Positions 33,605-41,978 of a stretch of 64,000 bases of DNA are shown piece after piece. Origin of the DNA: Cellulomonas sp. SLBN-39 (GTDB lineage: Bacteria > Actinomycetota > Actinomycetes > Actinomycetales > Cellulomonadaceae); assembly GCF_006715865.1 (NCBI RefSeq), contig NZ_VFOA01000001.1, positions 3,348,001 to 3,412,000 of the forward strand, read 5' to 3'. Under the pieces are notes generated by a model that saw only the letters and a list, made by a program, of their open reading frames with translations, did not search any database and was not told the DNA's origin. How positions within the stretch are numbered: position 1 is the first letter of the stretch; each line of letters begins with the position of its first letter. The position numbers and the translations under genes were made by a program.

Positions 33605-34498
33605 GTGGCAACAGGCATCGGCATCGGCGACGGCATCCTCCTCGGGCTGGTCCAGGGGCTGACCGAGTTCCTCCCGGTGTCCTCCAGCGCGCACCTGCGC
33701 ATCATCGGCACCCTGCTCGGCTCCGACCCCGGGGCCGCGTTCACCGCCATCACCCAGCTCGGCACCGAGACCGCGGTGCTGCTGTACTTCCGGCGCGACA
33801 TCAAGCGGATCGCGCTCGCGTGGTGGTTCGCGGTCCGCGGCGGCTACGGCGTGGACTGGCGCTCGCGGATCGGCATGCCCCACGGCCGCCCGCAGGACCA
33901 CGACGCGCTCATGGCGTGGTTCATCGCGCTCGGCTCGGTGCCGATCGTCGTGCTGGGCCTGGCGTTCCAGGACGCGATCGAGGCCCCGTTCCGCAACCTG
34001 TGGCTCACGGTCGTCACGCTGTCGGTGTTCGGCCTGATCCTCGGCTGGGCGGACAAGTTCTCGATCCGGCGCCGGCCCCTCGAGGAGCTCACGCCCAGGC
34101 ACGCGCTGGCGTTCGGGTTCTGGCAGGCCCTCGCCCTCGTCCCGGGCGTGTCCCGGTCCGGCGGCACCATCACCGGCGGTCTGCTCATGGGCTACACCCG
34201 CGAGGCCGCCGCCCGGTACTCGTTCCTGCTCGCGATCCCCGCGGTCTTCGGGTCGGGCCTGTACCAGCTGGTCAAGAGCCTCGGCGACTTCGGGCAGGCC
34301 GGGACCCCCGGCTTCGGCGTGACGCTGGTCGCGACGCTCGTGGCCTTCGTCATCGGGTACGTCGTGATCATCGCGTTCCTGAAGATCGTCTCGACGTTCA
34401 GCTACAAGCCGTTCGTCGTCTACCGGCTCGCGCTCGCCGCGCTCGTCGCGCTCCTGCTGATCACGGGCGTGCTGGAGCCCACCGCCGGCGCCGTCTGA
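33605..34498 (+). CDS. uppP: Undecaprenyl-diphosphate phosphatase (BacA/UppP)
   Basis: 297 residues, about eight membrane helices. It dephosphorylates undecaprenyl pyrophosphate to regenerate the lipid carrier for peptidoglycan and other wall polymers; overexpression gives bacitracin resistance. The two BacA signatures are present: [17 protein letters not shown] (about residues 18-34) and [18 protein letters not shown] (about 178-196), which together form the active site. It starts at GTG 33605 with no Shine-Dalgarno site and a -10-like TAGGGT just upstream. Full length. Confidence 0.96.
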   Translation: MATGIGIGDGILLGLVQGLTEFLPVSSSAHLRIIGTLLGSDPGAAFTAITQLGTETAVLLYFRRDIKRIALAWWFAVRGGYGVDWRSRIGMPHGRPQDHDALMAWFIALGSVPIVVLGLAFQDAIEAPFRNLWLTVVTLSVFGLILGWADKFSIRRRPLEELTPRHALAFGFWQALALVPGVSRSGGTITGGLLMGYTREAAARYSFLLAIPAVFGSGLYQLVKSLGDFGQAGTPGFGVTLVATLVAFVIGYVVIIAFLKIVSTFSYKPFVVYRLALAALVALLLITGVLEPTAGAV

Positions 34499-34514
34499 CC
34501 GGTCCTGCTGCCGG

Positions 34515-35633
34515 TCAGAGCCAGCCCGAACGGCGGAACAGGCCCCACAGCAGCACGCACAGCACGGCCATGCCACCCACGGCCACCGGGTAGCCCAGGG
34601 GCCACGCCAGCTCGGGCATGTGCCGGAAGTTCATGCCGTACACGCCCGCGACGAGCGTCGGCACCGCGACGATCGCCGCCCACGCGCTGATCTTGCGCAT
34701 GTCCTCGTTCTGCCGCACGGAGACCTGCGCCAGGTGCACCGCGAGCATGTCGCCCAGCAGCGAGTCGTGCGCCTGCAGGTGCCGGTCGGCCCGGTCGACA
34801 GCCACCTGCACGCGACGCAGCCAGTCCGGCTGCCGGTGGGCCGCGTCCCCGTCGAGGACCTCCTCGACCAGCTCGCCCAGGTGGGTGCCCAGCGGGGCGA
34901 GGGCACGACGGGCCTCGGCGATCTCCCGCTTGAGCGCGTAGAGCCGGTCGAGCGCGTCGGCGGCCGGGCGCTCGCTCAGCACGAGGCGCTCGACGTCGCC
35001 GACCGCGTCACCCACGGCCAGCTCGAGCTCGGCACCGCGGCCCGCGAGCGTCAGCAGCACCGCCGCGAGCACCGCACGCACCCCGTGCTCGCCCGAGGCG
35101 CGGCGCCCGTGCGTCAGACGGTCCACGGTCGCGGACACGACACCCGCGTCGCCGTCCTCGGCCGTCACCACCACGTCGTCGCGCACCACGACCACCACGC
35201 GGCCCGTCCGCACGTCCCACGAGGTGTCCACCCACGTCAGCGTCGGCGCCGTCAGGAGCAGACCGCCCCCCGGCAGCCGCTCGGCCCGGGCCCGCAGCCG
35301 CGGGTGCTCCGTCGTCGGCAGGGGGGCCTCGGCCTGCACCGTCGAGGCCCGGACGGTCTCGACGGTGCGCACGTCCGTGCCGACCGCCGCGAGCGCGTCG
35401 GCGACGTCGGCCACGTCGACGACCGTGAGCCACGTCGCCCCGCGGGCCGCCGCCTCGCCGGGGCGGACCGCCGGGTCGTCCAGCGGCACCCACGTGCCCG
35501 CGACCCCCTCCACCCAGCCCCGGGCGCCGGCCGGTGCCCCGGCCGGCGCGTCGTCGGGCGCCGCGTCCTCGTCGGGCAGCACCCCCGGGCGCACCGGTCC
35601 GTCGTCGTGGTCGTCGGGCGCGCTCGCGGTCAC
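34515..35633 (-). CDS. corA: CorA family magnesium/cobalt transporter
   Basis: 372 residues. A disordered acidic N-terminus (residues 1-50), a cytosolic alpha/beta domain (ATWLTVVDVADVADALAAV, then VRTGRVVVVVRDDVVV), a long stalk helix, and two C-terminal membrane helices joined by the CorA signature YGMNF. This pentameric channel takes up Mg2+ and Co2+. The end FRRSGWL is basic and cytosolic. GTG start at 35631-35633 preceded by CACAAT 6 nt upstream. It could be a ZntB/CorA-like exporter, but YGMNF with the following HMPEL loop favours Mg2+ uptake. Confidence 0.9.
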   Translation of the reverse strand: MTASAPDDHDDGPVRPGVLPDEDAAPDDAPAGAPAGARGWVEGVAGTWVPLDDPAVRPGEAAARGATWLTVVDVADVADALAAVGTDVRTVETVRASTVQAEAPLPTTEHPRLRARAERLPGGGLLLTAPTLTWVDTSWDVRTGRVVVVVRDDVVVTAEDGDAGVVSATVDRLTHGRRASGEHGVRAVLAAVLLTLAGRGAELELAVGDAVGDVERLVLSERPAADALDRLYALKREIAEARRALAPLGTHLGELVEEVLDGDAAHRQPDWLRRVQVAVDRADRHLQAHDSLLGDMLAVHLAQVSVRQNEDMRKISAWAAIVAVPTLVAGVYGMNFRHMPELAWPLGYPVAVGGMAVLCVLLWGLFRRSGWL

Positions 35634-35671
35634 CGGGACATTGTGCGCCCGGGGTGGGCGCGGGGGCCGGT

Positions 35672-35677
35672 TAGGCT
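35672..35677 (+). promoter_or_regulatory. Candidate -10 of mshC
   Basis: TAGGCT ending 6 nt before GTG 35684, leaderless spacing. Confidence 0.5.
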
Positions 35678-35683
35678 TCCGGC

Positions 35684-36931
35684 GTGCTCACCTGGCCTGC
35701 GCCCCAGATCCCCCGGCTCCCCGGGCGCGGCGGACCCGTCCGCGTGCTCGACACCGCCAGCGGCCAGGTCGTCGAGGCCGCGACCGGCCCCGTGGCCAGC
35801 CTGTACGTGTGCGGGATCACCCCCTACGACGCGACGCACCTCGGCCACGCCGCCACGTACGTCGCCTTCGACGTCCTCGGCCGGGCCTGGCGCGACGCCG
35901 GCCTGCAGGTGCGGTACGCGTCCAACGTCACCGACGTCGACGACCCCCTGCTCGAGCGCGCCACGGCCACCGGCGTCGACTGGCGCGACCTCGCCGTCGA
36001 GCAGACCGCCCTCTTCGCCGCGGACATGACCGCCCTCGGCGTCGTCCCGCCCGACGTCTACCAGGGCGTCGTCGAGAGCGTCCCGCAGATCGCCGCGGCC
36101 GTCGTCGCGCTGCTCGACACCGGGGCCGCGTACCGGGTGCCCACGCCCGACGCGGACGGTGACGACGTGTACGCCGACCTGTCCGCCGACCCCCGCTTCG
36201 GCTCCGTCAGCGGCCTGCCCGACGGCACGATGCGCGCGCTGAGCGCCGAGCGCGGCGGCGACCCCGACCGCCCCGGCAAGCGGTCGCCCCTCGACCCGCT
36301 GCTGTGGCGCGCCGCCCGCACCGGCGAGCCCGCGTGGGACGCCCCCGGCCTGGACCGCGGCCGCCCCGGGTGGCACGTCGAGTGCGCCGTCATCGCCCAG
36401 GGCGGCCTGGGCGTCCCCTTCGACGTGCAGGGCGGCGGGTCGGACCTGGCGTTCCCGCACCACGAGATGAGCTCCTCGCACCTGCGCCTGCTCGACGCCG
36501 GGCGGTCCGCCGCCCGGCACGTGCACGCCGGCATGGTCGGGTACGAGGGGCACAAGATGAGCAAGTCCCGCGGCAACCTCGTGCTCGTCTCGCGCCTGCT
36601 CGCCGACGGCGTCGAGCCGATGGCCGTGCGCCTGGCCGTGCTCGCGCACCGCTACCGCGACGACTGGGAGTGGACCCCGGCGGGCCTCGCCGAGGCCGAG
36701 CAGCGGCTGGTCACGTGGCGGCGCGCCCTGTCCGGCAACGGCGGTCCCGCCGCCGAGCCCGTGCTGGCCGCCGTGCGCGCCGCCGTCGCCGACGACCTCG
36801 ACACCCCGACGGCTCTCGCGGCCGTCGACGCGTGGGCCGCGCGCTCGATCACCGGCGCCGGGCCCCTCGAGGAGGGCGCGCCGGGCGTCGTGGCCCGCAC
36901 GGTCGACGCGCTGCTCGGCGTCCGGATGTGA
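35684..36931 (+). CDS. mshC: Cysteine:glucosaminyl inositol ligase MshC
   Basis: 415 residues. Class I aminoacyl-tRNA-synthetase-like enzyme that joins L-cysteine to GlcN-Ins with ATP, the third-stage enzyme of mycothiol synthesis. It has the zinc-Cys [17 protein letters not shown] with the HIGH-like [14 protein letters not shown] (second Cys) and [10 protein letters not shown], and KMSKSRGN near residue 290. It lacks the anticodon-binding domain of CysS, and the N-terminal [14 protein letters not shown] is MshC-specific. Mycothiol is the major thiol in actinobacteria. GTG start after TAGGCT. Confidence 0.95.
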   Translation: MLTWPAPQIPRLPGRGGPVRVLDTASGQVVEAATGPVASLYVCGITPYDATHLGHAATYVAFDVLGRAWRDAGLQVRYASNVTDVDDPLLERATATGVDWRDLAVEQTALFAADMTALGVVPPDVYQGVVESVPQIAAAVVALLDTGAAYRVPTPDADGDDVYADLSADPRFGSVSGLPDGTMRALSAERGGDPDRPGKRSPLDPLLWRAARTGEPAWDAPGLDRGRPGWHVECAVIAQGGLGVPFDVQGGGSDLAFPHHEMSSSHLRLLDAGRSAARHVHAGMVGYEGHKMSKSRGNLVLVSRLLADGVEPMAVRLAVLAHRYRDDWEWTPAGLAEAEQRLVTWRRALSGNGGPAAEPVLAAVRAAVADDLDTPTALAAVDAWAARSITGAGPLEEGAPGVVARTVDALLGVRM

Positions 36932-36938
36932 CGACCGC

Positions 36939-37817
36939 TCAGCCGCCGGTGCCCTTGTCGCGCCGGCGCAGGTAGCGCTCGAACTCCTGCGCGATGGCCT
37001 CGCCGCTGGCCTCGGGCAGCTCGGCGGTGTCCTTGGCCTCCTCGAGCTGGCGCACGTACTCGCCGATCTCGGCGTCCTCGCCCGCGAGCTCGTCCACGCC
37101 GCTCTGCCAGGCGAGCGCGTCCTCGGGCAGCTCGCCCATGGCCACGGGCTCGCCGAGGAGCTGCTCGACCCGGTGCAGGATCGCCAGCGTCGCCTTGGGC
37201 GACGGCGGGTGCGCCACGTAGTGCGGCACGGCCGCCCACAGCGACAGCGCGCGCAGGCCCCGGGCCGCGGCCTCGTGCTGCAGCACCCCGACGATCCCCG
37301 TGGGGCCCTCGTACGTGTTGGGCTCCAGCCCGAGCATCTCGCGGACCGCGACGTCCTCGCTGGTCGCGTTCACCGGGATGGGCCGGGTGTGCGGCACGTC
37401 CGCGAGGAGCGCGCCGACCGTGACGACGGTCTTCACGCCCAGGCCCTGCGCGATGTCGAGGATCTCCCCGCAGTAGCGGCGCCACCGCATCGACGGCTCG
37501 ATGCCGTGCACCAGCACGACGGTGCGGCTCGTGCGCGGCGTGGTCGTCACCGCGACGGCCGTCGTGGGCCAGGTGATCTCGCGGTTGCCGTCGGGGCCGA
37601 CGGCGATCACCGGGCGGTTCACCTGGAAGTCGTGGTACTCCTCGGGGTCGAGCTCGTCGACCTGCTCCGCGCCCCACGTGTCGTGCAGGTGCTCCAGCGC
37701 CTGGCTGGCGGCGCCGCCCGCGTCGTTCCACCCCTCGAACGCCGCGAGCAGCACGGGCTCGCGGGCCGGCAGGTCGGGCCGGCGCGGTTCCAGGTCGGGT
37801 CCGGGGTGCTCGCTCAC
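36939..37817 (-). CDS. PAC2 family protein
   Basis: 292 residues. PAC2 (proteasome assembly chaperone 2-like) domain over most of the length: EPVLLAAFEGWNDAGGAAS, then QVDELDPEEYHDFQVNRPVI and VVLVHGIEPSMRWRRYC. The C-terminal end (QEFERYLRRRDKGTGG) is typical of the actinobacterial group. The function of bacterial members is unknown; the name comes from eukaryotic 20S assembly factors. It lies about 5 kb from the Pup-proteasome locus, so a link is possible but unproven. GTG start 6 nt after TAGGCT. Confidence 0.9.
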   Translation of the reverse strand: MSEHPGPDLEPRRPDLPAREPVLLAAFEGWNDAGGAASQALEHLHDTWGAEQVDELDPEEYHDFQVNRPVIAVGPDGNREITWPTTAVAVTTTPRTSRTVVLVHGIEPSMRWRRYCGEILDIAQGLGVKTVVTVGALLADVPHTRPIPVNATSEDVAVREMLGLEPNTYEGPTGIVGVLQHEAAARGLRALSLWAAVPHYVAHPPSPKATLAILHRVEQLLGEPVAMGELPEDALAWQSGVDELAGEDAEIGEYVRQLEEAKDTAELPEASGEAIAQEFERYLRRRDKGTGG

Positions 37818-37823
37818 CGCACC

Positions 37824-37829
37824 AGCCTA
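37824..37829 (-). promoter_or_regulatory. Candidate -10 of the PAC2 gene
   Basis: TAGGCT on the minus strand, 6 nt before the GTG start. Confidence 0.45.
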
Positions 37830-37978
37830 GGGTCCCGCACCGTCGCGGGCCTGGTCATCGGCCCGCGCGAGCCGCCACCCGTGCTGGACAGACGACCAGG
37901 AAGCCTCAAGCCCGACCCGTCGACGGTCGATGGACGGGTGAAGAAGCCCGGTCGAGCAGCGGTGAACGGAGTCCGAGC

Positions 37979-38995
37979 GTGCCCGAACGCGTCGTGCGGC
38001 TGGCCGAGGAGGTCGGCCAGGTCACCGGCCAGACCATGCAGGGGATCGAGCAGGTCGCCAGGAGCACCAAGATGCTCGCCCTCAACGCCCTCATCGAGTC
38101 GGCCCGGGCGGGGGAGCGCGGCGCCGGGTTCGCGGTCGTGGCCCGCGAGGTCAGCGAGGTCGCCGACCGGGCGCGGACCCTGTCCGAGGACCTGTCAGGC
38201 GAGCTGCGCCCCCGCATCGCCGAGCTCACCGAGCTCGGCCACCAGCTCGTGGCCCGCGTGCGCGGGCAGCGCCTCGCCGACCTGGCGCTCAACGCCATCG
38301 AGATCGTCGACCGCAACCTGTACGAGCGCTCGTGCGACGTGCGGTGGTGGGCCACCGACGCCGCCGTCGTCGACGCGCTCGCCCCCGGCGCCCCCGCAGC
38401 GGCCGCGACGTTCGCCGGGCAGCGTCTCGGCGTCATCCTGCGCAGCTACACCGTGTACCTCGACCTGTGGCTCGCCGACGCGCACGGGCGCGTCGTCGCG
38501 CACGGGTCGTCGACGCGGGCCCGCGACGCCGTCGGCTCTGACGTGTCCGGGCAGGCGTGGTTCCGGGCCGCCATGGCCACCCGCGACGGCGACGACTACG
38601 CGGCCCTCGACGTCGAGCAGCACGCCGCCCTCGGCGCGACCACCGCCACCTACGCCACCGCCGTCCGCGAGGGCGGGCGCGCCGACGGTCGGCCCGTGGG
38701 TGCGCTCGGTGCGTTCTTCGACTGGGAGCACCAGGCGCAGACCATCGTCGAGGGGGTCCGTCTGACGCCCGCGGAGCGCGACAGCACCCGCGTGCTCCTG
38801 CTCGACCGCGACGGCCTCGTGCTCGCCGCCTCCGACCGCGTCGGCGTGCTGCACGAGCGGGTCGCGCTGCGCACCGACGGGCAGGCCAGCGGCACGTACA
38901 CCGCGGACGGCACGACCGTCGGGTTCGCCCTCACCCCCGGCTACGAGACCTACCCGGGCCTCGGCTGGTACGGCGCCCTCGTCCAGCGGCACTGA
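37979..38995 (+). CDS. MCP-like protein: minimal signalling hairpin followed by a Cache-like sensor
   Basis: 338 residues, GTG 37979 with GGAG upstream. Residues 1-90 hold the highly conserved tip of a methyl-accepting chemotaxis protein hairpin (STKMLALNALIESARAGERG, then GFAVVAREVSEVADRAR). From about 110 to 338 there is a sensor-like domain (RSYTVYLDLWLADAHGRVVA, DVSGQAWFRAAMATRDG, VLLLDRDGLVLAASDRVG) resembling a double Cache/PAS-type ligand domain. There are no membrane helices, no HAMP and no signal peptide, so the protein is cytoplasmic, and the domain order is the reverse of a standard MCP. No che genes are in the window. Function uncertain: chemotaxis-like array partner or a regulator of another output. 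Confidence 0.78.
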   Translation: MPERVVRLAEEVGQVTGQTMQGIEQVARSTKMLALNALIESARAGERGAGFAVVAREVSEVADRARTLSEDLSGELRPRIAELTELGHQLVARVRGQRLADLALNAIEIVDRNLYERSCDVRWWATDAAVVDALAPGAPAAAATFAGQRLGVILRSYTVYLDLWLADAHGRVVAHGSSTRARDAVGSDVSGQAWFRAAMATRDGDDYAALDVEQHAALGATTATYATAVREGGRADGRPVGALGAFFDWEHQAQTIVEGVRLTPAERDSTRVLLLDRDGLVLAASDRVGVLHERVALRTDGQASGTYTADGTTVGFALTPGYETYPGLGWYGALVQRH

Positions 38996-39027
38996 CGGCC
39001 TCCTCCGACCTCGGCGGCGCCGGCACG

Positions 39028-39033
39028 TAGGGT
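39028..39033 (+). promoter_or_regulatory. Candidate -10 of the HAD phosphatase gene
   Basis: TAGGGT, about 40 nt before the GTG start, which has its own GGAGGA site; a leadered example of the same -10 class. Confidence 0.4.
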
Positions 39034-39073
39034 CGTCACGCCCGCAACGCGCCGACGACGGAGGACCCCACCC

Positions 39074-39772
39074 GTGGCACCAGCACGCGACCACCGCACG
39101 CCCGACGACCTGCCCGCCGCGGTGCTGTGGGACATGGACGGCACGCTCATCGACTCCGAGCCGCACTGGATGGTCGCGGAGACCGAGCTCGTCGAGGCGC
39201 ATGGCGGGGTGTGGACCCGCGACGACTCGGTGTCGATGATCGGCTCGTCGATGGACGTGGCCGCCGCACGGCTGCGCGAGCGCGGCGTGGCGCTGAGCAC
39301 GGCGCAGATCGCCGACGCGCTCAACACGTCCGTCGCGGCGGCGATCGCCGCGGGCGTCCCGTGGCAGCCGGGTGCACGCGAGCTCGTCGAGGCCCTCGCC
39401 GCCGCGGGCGTCCCGCAGGCCCTCGTCACGTCGTCGTACCGGGTGCTCGCGGAGCCGTTCGCGCAGGCCGTCGGACTCTTCGACGTCGTCGTCGCCGGCG
39501 ACGACGTGACCCGCCCCAAGCCGGACCCCGAGCCCTACCTCACGGCCGCTGCACGGCTCGGGGTCGACCCCCGCGCGTGCGTCGCCCTCGAGGACTCCGT
39601 CTCCGGCCTCGCGTCCGCGGTCGCGTCGGGCGCCCATGTCGTGGCCGTGCAGCTCATCGCGCCGGTCGACCCGCCGGCCGGGGTCTCGCGCACCACCACG
39701 CTGCGCGGCGTGACGGTCGCCGACCTGGCCCGGGTCGCGTCCGGGCAGCTGCTCGACCGGCGGGCGGCCTGA
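39074..39772 (+). CDS. HAD family phosphatase (beta-phosphoglucomutase-like)
   Basis: 232 residues from GTG 39074 with GGAGGA upstream. The HAD core motifs are in order: motif I LWDMDGTLIDSEP (nucleophile Asp), motif II LVTSSY (Thr/Ser), Lys in RPKPDPEPYL, and motif IV ACVALEDSVSGLASA (metal Asp/Glu-Asp). A helical C1 cap (about residues 27-95) marks subfamily I, with beta-phosphoglucomutase and glycerol/sugar phosphatases. The substrate cannot be told. It stands between the MCP-like gene and a convergent nuclease gene. Confidence 0.9.
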   Translation: MAPARDHRTPDDLPAAVLWDMDGTLIDSEPHWMVAETELVEAHGGVWTRDDSVSMIGSSMDVAAARLRERGVALSTAQIADALNTSVAAAIAAGVPWQPGARELVEALAAAGVPQALVTSSYRVLAEPFAQAVGLFDVVVAGDDVTRPKPDPEPYLTAAARLGVDPRACVALEDSVSGLASAVASGAHVVAVQLIAPVDPPAGVSRTTTLRGVTVADLARVASGQLLDRRAA

Positions 39773-39790
39773 GCGCCGCCGCCGCGCGGG

Positions 39791-40684
39791 TCAGTCGGGG
39801 AGCACGCCGATCGCGCGCTGCACCGCCGCCGGCTCGACCGGCGGCGGCGTGCCGCCGAACTCCGGGCACAGGTCGCGGAACGAGCACCAGTCGCACAGCT
39901 TCGACCGGCGCGTCGGCCAGGATCCCGAGCGTGCCGTGTCCTCGATGCCCGCCCAGATCGACCGTACGCGCTGCTCCAGCGTGAGCATCTCCGCCTCGGT
40001 GGGCTCGTGCGAGACCACCACCCCGTCGCCCAGGTACTCCAGCTGCAGCCGCTTGGGCAGCACGCCGCGCGTCTTCCACACCACGTACGCGTAGAACCGC
40101 ATCTGGAACAGGGCCGAGCTCTCGTAGCCCGCCCGCGGCGACCTCCCGGTCTTGTAGTCCACCACCCGCACCCAGCCGTTCGGCGCGACGTCGACCCGGT
40201 CGATCACGCCGCGCAGCTGCGGCCCACCGTCCAGGTCCACGCGCACCTGCAGCTCGCGGGCCCGCGGCTCCAGCCGGGTGGGGTCCTCCAGCGTGAAGTA
40301 CGTCTCCAGCAGCCGCCCGGCCGTCGCGAGCAGCGCCAACCGCTCCTCGTCCTGCGCCACCAGGTCCGCGTACGCCGCCGAGCCGGCCTCCAGCACCGCC
40401 CATGCCGGCTCCACCAGCGCCTTGGCCGCGTCGACGGTGCGGTCGGCCGCCGGCAGGTCGAACAGCTGCTCGAGCACCGCGTGCACCAGCGTCCCGCGCG
40501 CCGCCGCCGTCGACGACGGCTCGGGCAGCCGGTCCACCACCCGCAGGCGGAACAGCAGCGGGCACTGCAGGAAGTCGTTGGCCCGCGACGGCGACAGCCC
40601 CGGCACCCGCGGGCTCGCCTGCGGGTCCGGCCCGACGGTCTCGACGCTGCCCTGCACGTCCTGGCCCCGCACGTCCACGCTCAC
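39791..40684 (-). CDS. RecB family exonuclease / PD-(D/E)XK nuclease with Fe-S cluster
   Basis: 297 residues from GTG 40682-40684, with TACCCT 6 nt before it. PD-(D/E)XK nuclease of the RecB/Cas4 group: LSPSRANDFLQCPLLFRLRV, then GTLVHAVLEQLF (conserved His), GVIDRVDVAP (Asp) and VRVVDYKTGR (the D-x-K active site). A four-Cys iron-sulphur set is made of the N-terminal CPLL Cys plus LCDWCSFRDLCPEF at the C-terminus, as in AddB/Cas4. Stand-alone members are widespread in actinobacteria; no CRISPR array is present here, so a Cas4 role is unlikely. Likely DNA end processing. Confidence 0.9.
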   Translation of the reverse strand: MSVDVRGQDVQGSVETVGPDPQASPRVPGLSPSRANDFLQCPLLFRLRVVDRLPEPSSTAAARGTLVHAVLEQLFDLPAADRTVDAAKALVEPAWAVLEAGSAAYADLVAQDEERLALLATAGRLLETYFTLEDPTRLEPRARELQVRVDLDGGPQLRGVIDRVDVAPNGWVRVVDYKTGRSPRAGYESSALFQMRFYAYVVWKTRGVLPKRLQLEYLGDGVVVSHEPTEAEMLTLEQRVRSIWAGIEDTARSGSWPTRRSKLCDWCSFRDLCPEFGGTPPPVEPAAVQRAIGVLPD

Positions 40685-40690
40685 GCGACG

Positions 40691-40696
40691 AGGGTA
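40691..40696 (-). promoter_or_regulatory. Candidate -10 of the RecB-family nuclease gene
   Basis: TACCCT on the minus strand, 6 nt before the GTG start. Confidence 0.4.
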
Positions 40697-40756
40697 GGCG
40701 CCACGACCCACACCCCCGACCAGCCCCGCCACCGACGCCCCGGTCAGCGGCGACCG

Positions 40757-40762
40757 TAGGCT
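40757..40762 (+). promoter_or_regulatory. Candidate -10 of the site-2 protease gene
   Basis: TAGGCT ending 6 nt before GTG 40769. Confidence 0.5.
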
Positions 40763-40768
40763 GGGCCC

Positions 40769-41896
40769 GTGAACGCAGCGCGCCCCGAGCGTCCCTCCGG
40801 CTGGGTGCTCGGGCACGTGGCCGGCGCCCCCGTCGTGCTCGCCCCGAGCTGGCTCCTCGCCGCCGTCGTCCTCACCGTGCTGTTCGCGCCCAACGTCAGC
40901 GCCTGGACCGGGCAGACCGGCACTCTCACGTACGTCGTCGCGCTCGCCTTCGTCGTCCTGCTGTTCGCCTCGGTGCTCGTGCACGAGCTCGCGCACGGGC
41001 TCGTCGCCCGCGCCCGCGGCCAGCAGCCGCACGCGTTCGTCCTGACGCTCTGGGGCGGGCACACGACCTTCGGCGGCGCCGCACCCACCCCCGCGACCAC
41101 CGCGCTCGTCGCCATCGTCGGACCCCTCGCCAACATCGTCCTCGCCGTGCTCTTCCTCGTCGCCGGCCGCGCCGTCGGCGGCGACGTGCTGCTCGGCATG
41201 CTGCTGCTGTCCGGCGCCGTCGCCAACGGCTTCGTCGCCGCGTTCAACCTCGTCCCCGGCCTGCCGCTCGACGGCGGCCGCGTGCTCGAGGCCGGGGTCT
41301 GGGCCGCCACCGGCGACCGGCACCGCGGCACCGTCGTCGCCGGCTGGGCCGGGCGGCTCGTCGCCGTCGGCGTCGTCCTCGTCGCGCTCGGCAACCCCCT
41401 CCTCGCGGGGCGCACCCCCGACCTCGTCACGGTCGCCTGGGCCGCGCTCGTCGGGGCCTTCCTGTGGTCCGGCGCCACCGGCGCGATCCGCGGCGCGCGC
41501 ACCGGCCGCGCCGTCGACGCCCTCACCGTCCAGCGCGTCGGCAGCCCCGCCACGGCCGTCGGCGCCCGCGCGTCCCTGGCCGAGGCCCGTGCCGCCGCGG
41601 CGGCCGCCGGCGTCGCCGACGTCGTCGTCGTCGCGCCCGACGGGCGCCCGGCCGCGTACGTCGACCCCGCCGCGGCCGCGTCGGTCCCGCCCGCGCTCGC
41701 GGGGACCACGGCCGTCGGGGCGGTCAGCGCGCCGCTGCCGGTCGGCACCACCGTCGACGGGGCGCTCGTCGGGCAGGCGCTGCTGCACGCGCTGAGCGCC
41801 GCGTCCGCGCACGGTCCGGTGCTCGCCGCGACCGTCGAGGGGCGCGTCGTGGCGCTCGTGCGGGCCAAGGACGTCGTCGCGGCGCTGCGCGGCTGA
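40769..41896 (+). CDS. Site-2 protease family protein (M50) with CBS-like C-terminus
   Basis: 375 residues. Membrane-embedded metalloprotease: helices near residues 22-45, 50-75, 110-135, 140-165 and 185-210. Zinc motif VHELAHGL (about 71-78) and second metal ligand NLVPGLPLDGGRVLEA. The C-terminal 130 residues (LTVQRVGSPATAVGARASLA, VVVVAPDGRPAAYVDP, GRVVALVRAKDVV) look like a degenerate CBS pair. Group III S2P members with CBS domains cut transmembrane substrates in stress responses; the target is unknown. It lies 80 nt upstream of trmI, which has its own -10. Confidence 0.9.
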   Translation: MNAARPERPSGWVLGHVAGAPVVLAPSWLLAAVVLTVLFAPNVSAWTGQTGTLTYVVALAFVVLLFASVLVHELAHGLVARARGQQPHAFVLTLWGGHTTFGGAAPTPATTALVAIVGPLANIVLAVLFLVAGRAVGGDVLLGMLLLSGAVANGFVAAFNLVPGLPLDGGRVLEAGVWAATGDRHRGTVVAGWAGRLVAVGVVLVALGNPLLAGRTPDLVTVAWAALVGAFLWSGATGAIRGARTGRAVDALTVQRVGSPATAVGARASLAEARAAAAAAGVADVVVVAPDGRPAAYVDPAAAASVPPALAGTTAVGAVSAPLPVGTTVDGALVGQALLHALSAASAHGPVLAATVEGRVVALVRAKDVVAALRG

Positions 41897-41964
41897 CGAC
41901 GGCGTCGACCGGGCCGCGTCCGGTCGCGCGGTCGTGGTGTGCCGGGGCGTGCGTGCTCGCCGCC

Positions 41965-41970
41965 TAGACT
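41965..41970 (+). promoter_or_regulatory. Candidate -10 of trmI
   Basis: TAGACT ending 8 nt before GTG 41979. Confidence 0.45.
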
Positions 41971-41978
41971 CGTGCCAC

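Noticed and set aside
39791..40684. Cas4-type nuclease indicating a CRISPR locus
   Set aside because: No repeat array or other cas gene is in the window; stand-alone RecB-family nucleases with Fe-S clusters are common in actinobacteria.
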